Assembly (NCBI GenBank): GCA_020135845.1
Contig: JACHTQ010000003.1
Coordinates: 42,150-106,149 of the forward strand
Reading direction: 5' to 3'
DNA: 64,000 bases
Origin: Campylobacter sp. W0018
Lineage (GTDB): Bacteria; Campylobacterota; Campylobacteria; Campylobacterales; Campylobacteraceae
The translations under genes and the position numbers were made by a program. This document shows positions 8,065 to 16,065 of the stretch, one piece after another (position 1 is the first letter of the stretch; each line of letters starts with the position of its first letter). The notes below the pieces were generated by a model. It was not told where the DNA came from, ran no database searches, and saw nothing but the letters and a program-made list of their open reading frames with translations.

Positions 8065-9119
8065 AAAAATCTTATAAATATAAAAATTATAGAAACCAAA
8101 AACTAGAATCCCAACTTGAAAAAATAAAAAAATTTAGAAACAATACTGAAAAAATCAATGAAATAAGATCACTAGACGCTTATTTTGCAACAAGAGAAAA
8201 TCAACTCGGATGGCTTAATTCTTTATTCACTCCAAGCAGTGCGATGTTAGCTGAGGTTACAATGTTTAAAGAGGCTTCAGGTGATAAAGATGAGCAAAAA
8301 GAAAATTTCATTAAAGCCACTAAAAAAATATAGAAAACACAAAAGAGGCTATTTCAAAAGGTGATATACAGGCTAATAAAGATGATGTAACGGATAGTTC
8401 TTTAGGTTGGTTAGCAGGTAAATTAGTTTGGATGATGTTACCCGGGGTGTCAGCTATTAAAAGATTTTATAATGGATAATGTAGCAAAAATTACTTCAAT
8501 AGTTTCAGCCGCAGCTGCTTCATATTTTCCAATAATAGGAAGTATAGGTGGAGCTATTCTAGGATATATAGTAGGCACCGCAACTTCAACAATATCAGGT
8601 TATTATATAGCAATAATGCTTATAGAATGGACTTTTCAAAAAGTTCCTTTATTAGTTTTGTTATAGCTTTTGTAACGTATTTAGTATCTTTAATTAAATA
8701 TTTCTATACCTCTCCGTTTGTGGTGGCTTTTTCTTTAGCTACAAAGCGTATGGATAAAAATTATAGAGTTTTTAATCAATGGTATAGCCATATTTTTAAA
8801 ACCAACTTTAATTATTTTATTTATATATTTAGCTTTATTTGTTAATGTTTTAGTAGATGAAATTTTCTTATTTATTTCAGTGGAGCAATTTACAGGCATA
8901 ATCACAAGTATTTATAATTTTCATACCAACTTTATCGTTGGTGCGATTACAGGATTATTAACTATATTTGCTAAAATCGCTTCAGCTATAATAATGTGGA
9001 ATTTGATCATTAAAGGACCAAGTTGGGCTTTATCTTTGGTTGGAATAGATGGAAAACAAAGTGAAATGATTTCACAAGGAATGGAAAATACTCTAAATAA
9101 AAGAGCAAATATCGTTTGA
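8065..9119 (+). pseudogene. Polytopic membrane protein of a mobile element (conjugation-type, VirB6/TrbL- or DotA/TraY-like?), at least four frameshifts
   Basis: Five consecutive frame segments run in one direction and read as one protein: about 8065-8333, 8335-8480, 8472-8650, 8627-8800 and 8790-9119. The first is hydrophilic and lacks an N-terminus. The middle segments have Gly/Ala-rich membrane stretches (IIGSIGGAILGYIVGTA) and long hydrophobic runs. The last reads VLVDEIFLF, EQFTGIITSIYNFHTNFIVG, LLTIFAKIASAIIMWNLI and GPSWALSLVGIDGKQ. This style resembles large conjugation-system membrane proteins, but I cannot name the family with certainty. With a ParA tail and a small DNA-binding-like gene beside it, it looks like plasmid or ICE debris. 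It ends in its own terminator. Confidence 0.7.
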
Positions 9120-9134
9120 TATTTACTCTTTTTT
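9100..9134 (+). terminator. Intrinsic terminator overlapping the end of the membrane-protein pseudogene
   Basis: The arm AAAGAGCAAATATC (9100-9113) pairs with GATATTTACTCTTT (9118-9131) with one mismatch and a GTTT loop, and runs into a T tract. The stem includes the last codons and the TGA stop. This shows that the decayed gene once ended an operon here. Confidence 0.75.
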
Positions 9135-9150
9135 TATCTTATAGTTAAAT

Positions 9151-9807
9151 TTATAATAATGTTGATACTTTACAACCAAACCAACAATTCCAATATCTTT
9201 CATGATCTTCTAAATTTTTCAAATATATTTTATAGTTATAGTTATCACTTGGCTCAAAAAATAAAGCAAAAAAATCAAAGCAAAACGAAAGATAAAATAT
9301 ATAAGTTGAAAATGCTATAAATAATATGACAAATGGAATATTAAATTTATATGCTTTATATCTATATTTAGATTTAAAGATAAGTAAATAAACAGAAAAG
9401 AAAAGTATTAAATAAAATAATTCTATTAAAAACAATATATAATGTCCAAAACCAACATAGTAAAAGGGCATGATTGCATCAAAATAAGAAAGCCTACTAT
9501 CTCTAATTGAATAATTAATCAATTGTAAGATAAAACAAATTATAAAAGAAATAATAAAAACTACAATAGCTATTTTTTTTAATTTTTTCTTTTCATCTTC
9601 GCTCAGATATATACTTTTCATAAGGGATAAGGTAAAACCAAAAGTAAAGAAAAGCGAAATAAAGCCAAGAATAATTCTAGCAAGTATTCCTGTTTTAGCA
9701 ATATAACTTGATGTAAGCGGTTCAAATAGCAATAAAAATATAAATGTCATACCTACAGAACCTACAAGCAATGAAGTGCATTGCTTTGAAAGTTTTTCTT
9801 CTAGCAT
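9151..9807 (-). CDS. Hypothetical integral membrane protein in the mobile-element remnant
   Basis: An open frame with about six hydrophobic segments and a short cytoplasmic loop SEDEKKKLKK. I do not recognise the family. I chose the ATG at 9807 (MLEEKLSKQCTSLL) rather than a TTG at 9828, because AGGGGA precedes it at good distance and because the upstream small gene stops at 9809, giving tight coupling. The frame is intact although its operon partners upstream are broken. It may be a leftover accessory gene of the same plasmid-like element; an immunity or exclusion role would be speculation. Confidence 0.6.
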   Translation of the reverse strand: MLEEKLSKQCTSLLVGSVGMTFIFLLLFEPLTSSYIAKTGILARIILGFISLFFTFGFTLSLMKSIYLSEDEKKKLKKIAIVVFIISFIICFILQLINYSIRDSRLSYFDAIMPFYYVGFGHYILFLIELFYLILFFSVYLLIFKSKYRYKAYKFNIPFVILFIAFSTYIFYLSFCFDFFALFFEPSDNYNYKIYLKNLEDHERYWNCWFGCKVSTLL

Positions 9808-9808
9808 T

Positions 9809-10070
9809 TTAATATCCCCTTTCCTCAAGCCACTTTTTCAAAGCGTCATTAAAAATAAAACCTCTAGTTTCATATCTTCTAGCTTCCTCTTTAATAAATT
9901 TCTCTAATCGCTCATTAAGTTCAATATCTATTAAAACATATTTTCCTATTGATTCATTTTTTTTATTTTTGTTTTTTAAATTTTCTGTTTCTCCTTCAGC
10001 TTTTTCAAGAAATTCTTGAGCTTTTTTTTATTTTATCCATTTTAGCAAAAGGATTTTGTTTTTCTTTCAT
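9809..10070 (-). pseudogene. Small basic/charged protein with ribbon-helix-helix-like C-terminus, frameshifted at an A8 tract
   Basis: From ATG at 10068-10070 the frame reads KEKQNPFAKMDKIKK and then stops after an A8 run (T8 on the plus strand at 10022-10029). One base fewer would continue to about 86 residues. That product has a charged middle and a C-terminal part YVLIDIELNERLEKFIKEEA and GFIFNDALKKWLEER that resembles small plasmid partition or copy-control DNA-binding proteins. It follows a ParA remnant by three bases, as a partner gene would. The function is inferred from this arrangement only. Confidence 0.55.
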
Positions 10071-10072
10071 TG

Positions 10073-10296
10073 TTACTCCTTAACAAAATTTAATAAATCT
10101 AAATACAAATTATTAATTTCTTCTTTAGCTTTATTATTATCATTTAACTCACCTACACCCTTACCACTGAAAACAACATTTCGATAAACTTCTCTTTCAT
10201 AAATAATCGTATCTGCTATTTTAACATTTTCTCCTAGATCTTTAGCTTCAAGATATTCTCTAAATTTTCAATCTTTACTTCAAAAAACCCTATAGA
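10073..10296 (-). pseudogene. Truncated ParA-type partition ATPase, C-terminal remnant
   Basis: Only the last 65-75 codons survive, in two frames: GFFEVKIENLE, then EYLEAKDLGENVKIADTII and YREV-like YEREVYRNVVFSGKGVGEL. This matches the end of plasmid ParA/Soj-like ATPases, where an invariant region around arginine and the FSGKGVGE-like turn precedes the last helix. The Walker A part is absent, and the sequence runs directly into the end of lon. AGGAG in its last codons serves the next small gene. It marks the edge of the inserted element. Confidence 0.6.
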
Positions 10297-10304
10297 TTAT
10301 GTTT

Positions 10305-12683
10305 TTATTTTACCAAAGCATATTTTAAAACCTCATCAAAACTCTTCACGGCAATTATTTTCATATTGTCCTTAACTTCGCTAGGAATATCTTTTAAATC
10401 TCTTTCATAATTTTTCTTTGGAATTAAAGCAATTTTTATATCAGCCTTATAAGCAGCAATGAGTTTTTCTTTTAAACCTCCTATAGGCAATACATTTCCC
10501 GCCAAGTCAATCTCACCCGTCATTGCTACATCAGCACATACTTTTTTATCGCTAAAAACTGAAGCAATTGCAGTACTTATAGTAATACCTGCACTTGGTC
10601 CATCTTTAGGGGTTGCACCATCTGGAACATGAATGTGCAAATCATAATGATCATAAACATTACCTTTAGAATCTAAGATAAATTTTTTAGGAACTTTGAT
10701 TTTACCTTGATCGATCAAAACTTTAATCACGCTAAAAGCGATTTTAGCTGATTCTTTCATCACGTCGCCTAAGCTTCCAGTTAGGGTTAAATTTCCTTTA
10801 CCTTTTATCTTAATCGCTTCAACTTTTAATACATCACCACCCACACTTGTCCAAGCCAAACCATTAACCTGTCCTATACGGTTTTCTCCATCATTTTTTT
10901 CAATCTCAAAAACCTTTTTATCTAAAAATTCCTCTAGATTTTTAACATTAATATTTACTTTTTTTATCTTTTCTAAAAGTAATTTCTTTGCACTTTTTCG
11001 ACAAATTTCAGCTACCTTTCTACGTAAATTTCTCACACCTGATTCTCTAGTGTATTCGCTAATAATAAGTTCTATAGTTTCATCATTTATACTTAATTCA
11101 CTAGCTTTTAATCCATGTTTTTTAAGCTCATCTGGAATAAGATATTTTTTAGCAATATGAAATTTCTCATTAGGCGTATAGGAACTAAGCTCTATAAATT
11201 CCATCCTATCTCTTAAAGGTGCTGGAATATTGCTTATATCATTTGCGGTAGCTATAAAGATGATCTTACTTAAATCAATATTGAAATTTAAATAATAATC
11301 TCTAAATTTTGAATTTTGCTCTAGATCAAGAATTTCTAAAAGAACAGCACTCGGATCCCCTCTAAAACTTCGGTTTAATTTATCTATCTCATCTAAAACA
11401 ACCACTGGATTAATTTGCTTTGCTTCTATAAGTCCTTGAGTAATACGTCCTGGCATAGCTCCTATATAGGTACGACGATGTCCTCTTAATTCATTTACGT
11501 CCTCAAGCCCACCTAAAGCAATGCGAATAAGTTCTCTTTTTAACGCTTTTGCAACCGAATTAGCCAAAGAAGTTTTTCCTACACCTGGAGGACCATAAAG
11601 ACAAAGTATAACTTTAGCCCCATCTTTATCAGAAACCGAACGTTTTTCTAAAAGCTCTTTAACAGCAAAATACTCCTCTATACGCTCTTTTGGCTTATTT
11701 AAAGCATAATGATCGTTATTTAAATGCTTAGATACTTCTTTAATATCAAGCTTTTTTTTGGATATTTTTTCAAAAGGAATATCTAAGGCTGTTTCAATGT
11801 AAGTTTGTATCATAGATGCTTCAGAATTATCCTGATGAATACGATCAAATTTATCAATTTGTTTTTTAATTTCTTTAAAAGCATCTTCATGCATAAATTT
11901 TTTCTTATTTTCTAATCTTTTATAGTATTCTCTAACCTCATCTTCTTTTTGAGAATCACTTCCTAGCTCTTTTTGAATTTGCCTGAGTTGTTCTTTTAAA
12001 AAATACTCTTTATTGACCTTATCAATACGAGAATGGACTTTATTTTTAATTTCTTTTTGAATTTTATTTGCTTCAATTTCTTGAGCTATTAAATCAATTA
12101 ATTTTAAAAGTTTTTCTTCTAAATTGGTTAAAATGAAAAAATTATAAGCATCTTGTTTTTTAATACGTATGATATTTAAAACTAAATCGCAAATTCTAGA
12201 AGCATCCATTCCCTCATCAATAGTTCTAAGCAAATCAGGAGAAAAATAATGGCTGATATTAGCCAATGCTTTGATTTTTTCTTTTAAAACTCCAAGCAAG
12301 GCTTCTTTTTTAGTGTTATCCAAAGGTTCTTCTTCGATTAAATTTATAGTTGCCTCTAAAGGTTTATTTGAAATTGGTTTTATAATCCTAGCTTTAGCAT
12401 AACCTTGAAATAGTATCTTAACTCTTCCATCAGGCAAAGGCACTTTTCTCATAATAGTACCCACAACGCCACAATCATAAATTTCATCAAAAGTTCTTCC
12501 GTTTTCAAATTTAGAAGGAGCAACAAAAAGCATAGAATCTTTTTTAATTGCAAGATCTAAGGCTTTCATATTTTCAGAATCATTGATAAAAATAGGTGTG
12601 ATCATAAAAGGATATAAAAATAATTCATCTTCTACCAAAACAGGCAAATCAGCTGGATATTTTTGTATGTCTTCTATTTGCAT
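10305..12683 (-). CDS. lon: ATP-dependent Lon protease
   Basis: A 792-residue LonA protease that degrades damaged and regulatory proteins in the cytoplasm. It has the N-terminal substrate-binding LAN domain (about 1-205), a coiled-coil region, the AAA+ module with Walker A GPPGVGKTS (about 366-374) and VVLDEIDKL, and the C-terminal serine-lysine protease domain with S697 in DGPSAG and K740 downstream. It lies 15 bases behind bamD on the same strand, with AAGGAAAA before its ATG. From memory its normal neighbour downstream is rpsR; here the mobile-element debris intervenes. Confidence 0.97.
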   Translation of the reverse strand: MQIEDIQKYPADLPVLVEDELFLYPFMITPIFINDSENMKALDLAIKKDSMLFVAPSKFENGRTFDEIYDCGVVGTIMRKVPLPDGRVKILFQGYAKARIIKPISNKPLEATINLIEEEPLDNTKKEALLGVLKEKIKALANISHYFSPDLLRTIDEGMDASRICDLVLNIIRIKKQDAYNFFILTNLEEKLLKLIDLIAQEIEANKIQKEIKNKVHSRIDKVNKEYFLKEQLRQIQKELGSDSQKEDEVREYYKRLENKKKFMHEDAFKEIKKQIDKFDRIHQDNSEASMIQTYIETALDIPFEKISKKKLDIKEVSKHLNNDHYALNKPKERIEEYFAVKELLEKRSVSDKDGAKVILCLYGPPGVGKTSLANSVAKALKRELIRIALGGLEDVNELRGHRRTYIGAMPGRITQGLIEAKQINPVVVLDEIDKLNRSFRGDPSAVLLEILDLEQNSKFRDYYLNFNIDLSKIIFIATANDISNIPAPLRDRMEFIELSSYTPNEKFHIAKKYLIPDELKKHGLKASELSINDETIELIISEYTRESGVRNLRRKVAEICRKSAKKLLLEKIKKVNINVKNLEEFLDKKVFEIEKNDGENRIGQVNGLAWTSVGGDVLKVEAIKIKGKGNLTLTGSLGDVMKESAKIAFSVIKVLIDQGKIKVPKKFILDSKGNVYDHYDLHIHVPDGATPKDGPSAGITISTAIASVFSDKKVCADVAMTGEIDLAGNVLPIGGLKEKLIAAYKADIKIALIPKKNYERDLKDIPSEVKDNMKIIAVKSFDEVLKYALVK

Positions 12684-12698
12684 TATTTTCCTTTAAAA

Positions 12699-13346
12699 TT
12701 AAAATTTTTCAAATATGCTTCTATACCAAGGAAGTTCCGGTTTTATAATACTTTGTTTATAAAATTCACTTTCCCTTAGTTTTTGCTCGTAAATTTCTGC
12801 ACTTTGAGTGCGTCCAGTTCTATAATATAAATCTTTTATCGTATCATTAAGATAAAAAACCGCTAAGTTAAATTTAGTCAGCATAGTTTGCACCAAAGGA
12901 TTATATTCTGTATCAGGATAATCTTGTAAAAAATCACTGATTTCTTTTTGACTCTCAAGCATTAGCGCTTGATTTCGATTTGGCACCCCAAAAGCATCAA
13001 ATTTAGCCTTTATTTTTAAATAACGTATATAATCAGCGTTACGAGAGCTACCAAATTTTTTATTATATTCATCCAAATAAAACTCAGCCAATTGATACTC
13101 TTCTTCATCAATATGAGCTTGCGCTAAAATAATAAGTGTAGTTTCTAAAAGCGGGTTAGAAACGTGCTCACTAGCCATACCATTATAATGCTCATCGGCT
13201 TTTTCCAAATCTTTATCTTGTAAATCTTTGATGATTTGTTTATACCATTCTTTTGCGGTTAAATTGTATAAACCCTCGTTAGTCTTTACGCTACACGAGC
13301 TTAAAAAAATTCCTATTAAAATAAAAAGAAAAAGTTTTTTTTTCAT
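12699..13346 (-). CDS. bamD: Outer-membrane assembly lipoprotein BamD
   Basis: BamD is an essential lipoprotein of the BAM complex that inserts outer-membrane beta-barrels. The 215-residue precursor has a signal peptide with lipobox LSSC (Cys18), then TPR-like helices (YNGMASEHVSNPLLETTLII, AQAHIDEEEYQLAEFYLDEY). The HPN-like and tyrosine-rich end fits the family. It is first in an operon with lon and has its own TATAAT upstream, divergent from fliW. Confidence 0.9.
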   Translation of the reverse strand: MKKKLFLFILIGIFLSSCSVKTNEGLYNLTAKEWYKQIIKDLQDKDLEKADEHYNGMASEHVSNPLLETTLIILAQAHIDEEEYQLAEFYLDEYNKKFGSSRNADYIRYLKIKAKFDAFGVPNRNQALMLESQKEISDFLQDYPDTEYNPLVQTMLTKFNLAVFYLNDTIKDLYYRTGRTQSAEIYEQKLRESEFYKQSIIKPELPWYRSIFEKF

Positions 13347-13406
13347 TAATTTATACCTTTTAAAATATCTTAATCAAAATCATTATTTTACGATTATTTT
13401 TTGTAA

Positions 13407-13412
13407 ATTATA
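13407..13412 (-). promoter_or_regulatory. Sigma-70 -10 box (TATAAT) for bamD-lon
   Basis: TATAAT on the minus strand about 60 bases upstream of the bamD start. It lies back to back with the fliW promoter, about 30 bases away. Confidence 0.55.
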
Positions 13413-13440
13413 ATAAATTTAGATAAATAAATTTAAAATT

Positions 13441-13457
13441 TGGAACTAATATTGCTT
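13441..13457 (+). promoter_or_regulatory. Sigma-54 (RpoN) promoter of fliW
   Basis: TTTGGAAC-TAATA-TTGCTT matches the Campylobacter RpoN consensus. The GG at 13442-13443 and the GC at 13454-13455 are separated by exactly ten bases, the required spacing of the -24 and -12 elements. Transcription would start near 13467, about 33 bases before the fliW ATG. In C. jejuni this sigma factor, with FlgR, drives the class of hook and basal-body genes. Confidence 0.75.
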
Positions 13458-13499
13458 ATTTTATGGTAGAATAATGATTATAAATCTTGAGGAGAAAAA

Positions 13500-13901
13500 A
13501 TGACCTTAGCTGTTAAATGTCCCATTTTAGGTTTTGAAGAAACTAAAAATATGGAATTTTCAACTATAGATGAAGTATTTGTAAGATTAAAAAGTCTAGA
13601 TGGTAAAAATTTTTCATTTGTACTTATCAACCCTTATCTTATAAGACCTGATTATGAATTTGATATACCAACCTATTATCAAGAATTACTTTCTTTAACA
13701 CCTGATTCTAATATGAAAATTTATAATATAGTAGCTATCGCTAAAAGCATAGAAGAATCTACTGTAAATTTTTTAGCCCCTGTGGTTATCAATCTTGATA
13801 ATAATACCATGGTTCAAGTTATACTTGATACAGTTAATTATCCTGACTTTTTCCAAGCTGATCAAATTTCTAATTACATTAAAAAAAATGAAAACAAATA
13901 A
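13500..13901 (+). CDS. fliW: Flagellar assembly factor FliW, CsrA antagonist
   Basis: FliW binds flagellin and the translational repressor CsrA, so that flagellin mRNA is translated only when flagellin is being exported. The 133 residues contain the family pattern: [20 protein letters not shown] near the start, [18 protein letters not shown] in the middle, and [22 protein letters not shown] later. GAGGAG lies before the ATG. A clear sigma-54 promoter lies upstream. CsrA is encoded at 41126 in this same window. Downstream is a large hairpin, and then ctsT. Confidence 0.93.
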   Translation: MTLAVKCPILGFEETKNMEFSTIDEVFVRLKSLDGKNFSFVLINPYLIRPDYEFDIPTYYQELLSLTPDSNMKIYNIVAIAKSIEESTVNFLAPVVINLDNNTMVQVILDTVNYPDFFQADQISNYIKKNENK

Positions 13902-13920
13902 TCAAAACATTTAAAATATA

Positions 13921-13983
13921 AATTTTTAAATACAAAAAATAGTATTTTTTATCCTCAAGAAAATACTATTGTATTTAAAAATT
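13921..13983. repeat. Long imperfect palindrome (13 + 11 paired bases) between fliW and ctsT
   Basis: The outer arms AATTTTTAAATAC (13921-13933) and GTATTTAAAAATT (13971-13983) are perfectly complementary. The inner arms AATAGTATTTT (13938-13948) and AAAATACTATT (13960-13970) are too. An AAAA bulge separates the stems on one side, and the loop is 11 bases. It could act as a terminator for fliW, but it is larger than the other terminators here. From memory proC lies between these genes in C. jejuni; it is absent here. Confidence 0.8.
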
Positions 13984-13996
13984 GATCTCAACTCAA

Positions 13997-14302
13997 ATGA
14001 ATAAAAATGCCTTTTCCCTCTTAGAAATCATCCTATCAATTATAATTTTAAGTATAGTTTTTATAAGCCTTTCAAAACTATTTTTTTATTTTCATAGGAA
14101 TGAAAAAAAATTAGATATTTTTCAAAAACTATACACGCTCCAAAATGAACTTTATCTAAACCCTAAACAAAAAGACATTATACTTCATACTCAAGAATTG
14201 AAAGATTTAAAATTTAAAGAACATTATATCGAGAATGATTTGTTTAAATTTAAAAGACTTTACATACAAGATCAAAATTACACTTACTATTTTTTACCAT
14301 GA
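13997..14302 (+). CDS. ctsT: Transformation/type II secretion-like pseudopilin CtsT
   Basis: A 101-residue protein whose N-terminus, MNKNAFSLLEIILSIIILS, has the prepilin pattern (charged leader, FSLLE, then a hydrophobic helix). In C. jejuni CtsT belongs to the type II secretion-like system needed for natural DNA uptake. I chose ATG 13997 over a TTG at 13982, because the TTG would lie inside the palindrome arm and adds an atypical leader. It is the first of three overlapping pseudopilin-like genes. Confidence 0.8.
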   Translation: MNKNAFSLLEIILSIIILSIVFISLSKLFFYFHRNEKKLDIFQKLYTLQNELYLNPKQKDIILHTQELKDLKFKEHYIENDLFKFKRLYIQDQNYTYYFLP

Positions 14303-14970
14303 AAAAAGCTTTTACTCTTTTTGAATTCATCATTGCGCTTCTTTTATCTGGAACAATACTTGCTATACTTTCTAAGCTTTTATGGGAATTTTATCAACTC
14401 AATAATAAAAATTTAAAATCAAAAGAACTTGCCACCAATACACATTTAACACTACTTAAAATAGAAAAATTGCTCCAATCTTGCATTGATATAAGTCTGG
14501 TAGATGAGTATTCTATCCATTGTTTTTTAAAAGATAATTTATTGATTCTTGAAAATAAAGAAACACGTTTGCTTAACTCCGCTTTGATTTTAAAAAATAA
14601 TGCTACTTTATATTCCCCAAAAAGTGATTTGCAAACCCAACTACAAAATAGAAAAGCACTTTATAAAGATGAACAAAACATAATTTACGGTTTATATAAT
14701 CATCAAATTCAAAAAATTTTTATCTCATTAGAAAACAATCTTTCAAGTTCTTTTATTGGAAGCTTTATACCTATAAGTGCTGGATTAAATCTCATTTTTA
14801 AAGACAATCAAATTTATTATGAAATCAAGCCAAGATTTAACGATGAATTAAAACAAAAAGCCATCTTAGCTGAAAATATAAGTTTTTTCAAAATGCAAAA
14901 TTCCAAATTAAAAATATGCATTAAAAATCAAAAACAAGAATATTGTCTTGAAAAAAGATTATTTTTATGA
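14299..14970 (+). CDS. Pseudopilin-like protein (prepilin N-terminal helix)
   Basis: A 223-residue protein starting MKKAFTLFEFIIALLLSGTILAILS, a type IV prepilin leader and helix with the FTLFE processing context. The rest is hydrophilic and presumably periplasmic, ending in a Cys-containing segment (KICIKNQKQEYCLE). The ATG overlaps the ctsT stop, and its own stop overlaps the next gene. It is likely a minor pseudopilin of the same DNA-uptake/secretion machine; that role comes from context and the N-terminus. Confidence 0.75.
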   Translation: MKKAFTLFEFIIALLLSGTILAILSKLLWEFYQLNNKNLKSKELATNTHLTLLKIEKLLQSCIDISLVDEYSIHCFLKDNLLILENKETRLLNSALILKNNATLYSPKSDLQTQLQNRKALYKDEQNIIYGLYNHQIQKIFISLENNLSSSFIGSFIPISAGLNLIFKDNQIYYEIKPRFNDELKQKAILAENISFFKMQNSKLKICIKNQKQEYCLEKRLFL

Positions 14971-15422
14971 AAAAAGCTTATATTTTAATCACTCTCATAG
15001 TTTTAATATCTTTTTTAGGATTTTGGCTGAGTTTAAACACTACACTTTTAAGCTACACGCCAAGATTTATAAGAGATACGTATTATTATTTGCAAGCACA
15101 AATACTTATTGATGAAAAACTCGCCAAATATTTATTATATAAAGCCAAATTAGAAAATAAAGAATGTTTAAATTTCATCACTTTAAACTATCCTAATCCA
15201 AATGATAAAATTCAAATCACTTATTATTATCCCATCGCTAAGTGTGAAGATTTTAAACTTATATCCATCAATCAAGACGCAAATTTAAGCAAAGATGGGA
15301 TTATAATCGCTCATATTAGTGCAGCCTTAAATTCTCAAAAAGGAGTTAATGATGAAATTTTAATCAATAAAACCTTCATTTTGCACACAAAAGAAAATTT
15401 TTGGCTTAAACGCAAAAACTAA
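14967..15422 (+). CDS. Hypothetical single-span protein, third gene of the pseudopilin cluster
   Basis: A 151-residue protein with a short basic start and one membrane segment (MKKAYILITLIVLISFLGFW). A soluble part with two cysteines follows (ENKECLNF and AKCEDF). It has the general shape of a minor pseudopilin, although the usual glutamate at position five of the helix is absent. It overlaps the preceding gene by four bases and ends one base before the convergent hemD. The role in DNA uptake is inferred from the operon. Confidence 0.65.
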   Translation: MKKAYILITLIVLISFLGFWLSLNTTLLSYTPRFIRDTYYYLQAQILIDEKLAKYLLYKAKLENKECLNFITLNYPNPNDKIQITYYYPIAKCEDFKLISINQDANLSKDGIIIAHISAALNSQKGVNDEILINKTFILHTKENFWLKRKN

Positions 15423-15423
15423 A

Positions 15424-16065
15424 TTATATTAGTTTAGACTCTAACTTTTTAGCCAAAGCAACGCAAGCTTCAATACTTTGTTTTTCACACACAAAAAGAT
15501 TTTTAAAATCAAAAAGCTTTTTTGCTGTGCTATTTCCGATGCTTATGGCGATATCATTTTCATGTAAACTATAATTTTTGAAAAAATTCTCTATACTCAA
15601 AGCAGAGGTAAAAATGAATATCGAAGGATGTATTAAAATTTCACTGCTTGATTTAAAAACATTCTCATAAACAACAACTTCATCTAAATCAACACTATTA
15701 TTTTTTAAATCTAAATTTAAACTCGAAGCTATGATTTTTGCTCTTAAATAAAGACATTTTTTATTTTTTAACTCATCTTTAAATTCTTGAAAAAATTCAC
15801 TAGCATAGGGTTTTTTAGCAATTTTAATATTTTTAAATCCTAATTTTTGAGCAAAACAAGCTGTATTCTCACCTATAGTATAAATTTCCATATCCAAATT
15901 TAAAGGAATTTTGTTTTTTTGCAGAGCTATTAAGGCATTTTTTGAAGTACAAATTAAGGCATCATATTGATCTAAATCGAGTTTAATATTAAAAAAAACG
16001 ATCTCATTTAAGATAAGATTTTTCACCCCCTCAAAAGAAGCTTTATTTAGAAGATAAATTGGCAC
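15424..16065 (-). CDS. hemD: Uroporphyrinogen-III synthase
   Basis: HemD closes hydroxymethylbilane with ring-D inversion in haem synthesis. The protein is poorly conserved, as is normal for HemD, but has the bilobed pattern with YDALICTSKNALIAL in the first lobe and IFIFTSALSIENFF in the second. I chose the GTG at 16065 (VPIYLLNKASFEGVKNL) because AAGGAAA lies just upstream. An upstream ATG at 16092 would lengthen the overlap with thiE. With this start the overlap with thiE is 23 bases. Confidence 0.8.
   Translation of the reverse strand: MPIYLLNKASFEGVKNLILNEIVFFNIKLDLDQYDALICTSKNALIALQKNKIPLNLDMEIYTIGENTACFAQKLGFKNIKIAKKPYASEFFQEFKDELKNKKCLYLRAKIIASSLNLDLKNNSVDLDEVVVYENVFKSSSEILIHPSIFIFTSALSIENFFKNYSLHENDIAISIGNSTAKKLFDFKNLFVCEKQSIEACVALAKKLESKLI

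Noticed and set aside
8061-8333. A 90-residue gene starting with TTG at 8061
   Set aside because: The TTG lies inside the rpsR hairpin and has no ribosome site. The piece continues in another frame after 8333, so it is the front of the broken membrane-protein gene.
8472-9119. Three separate small membrane proteins (8472-8666, 8627-8845, 8880-9119)
   Set aside because: They overlap or abut in consecutive frames of the same strand and read as one continuous membrane protein once frameshifts are allowed. None has a proper ribosome site, so they are pieces of one pseudogene.
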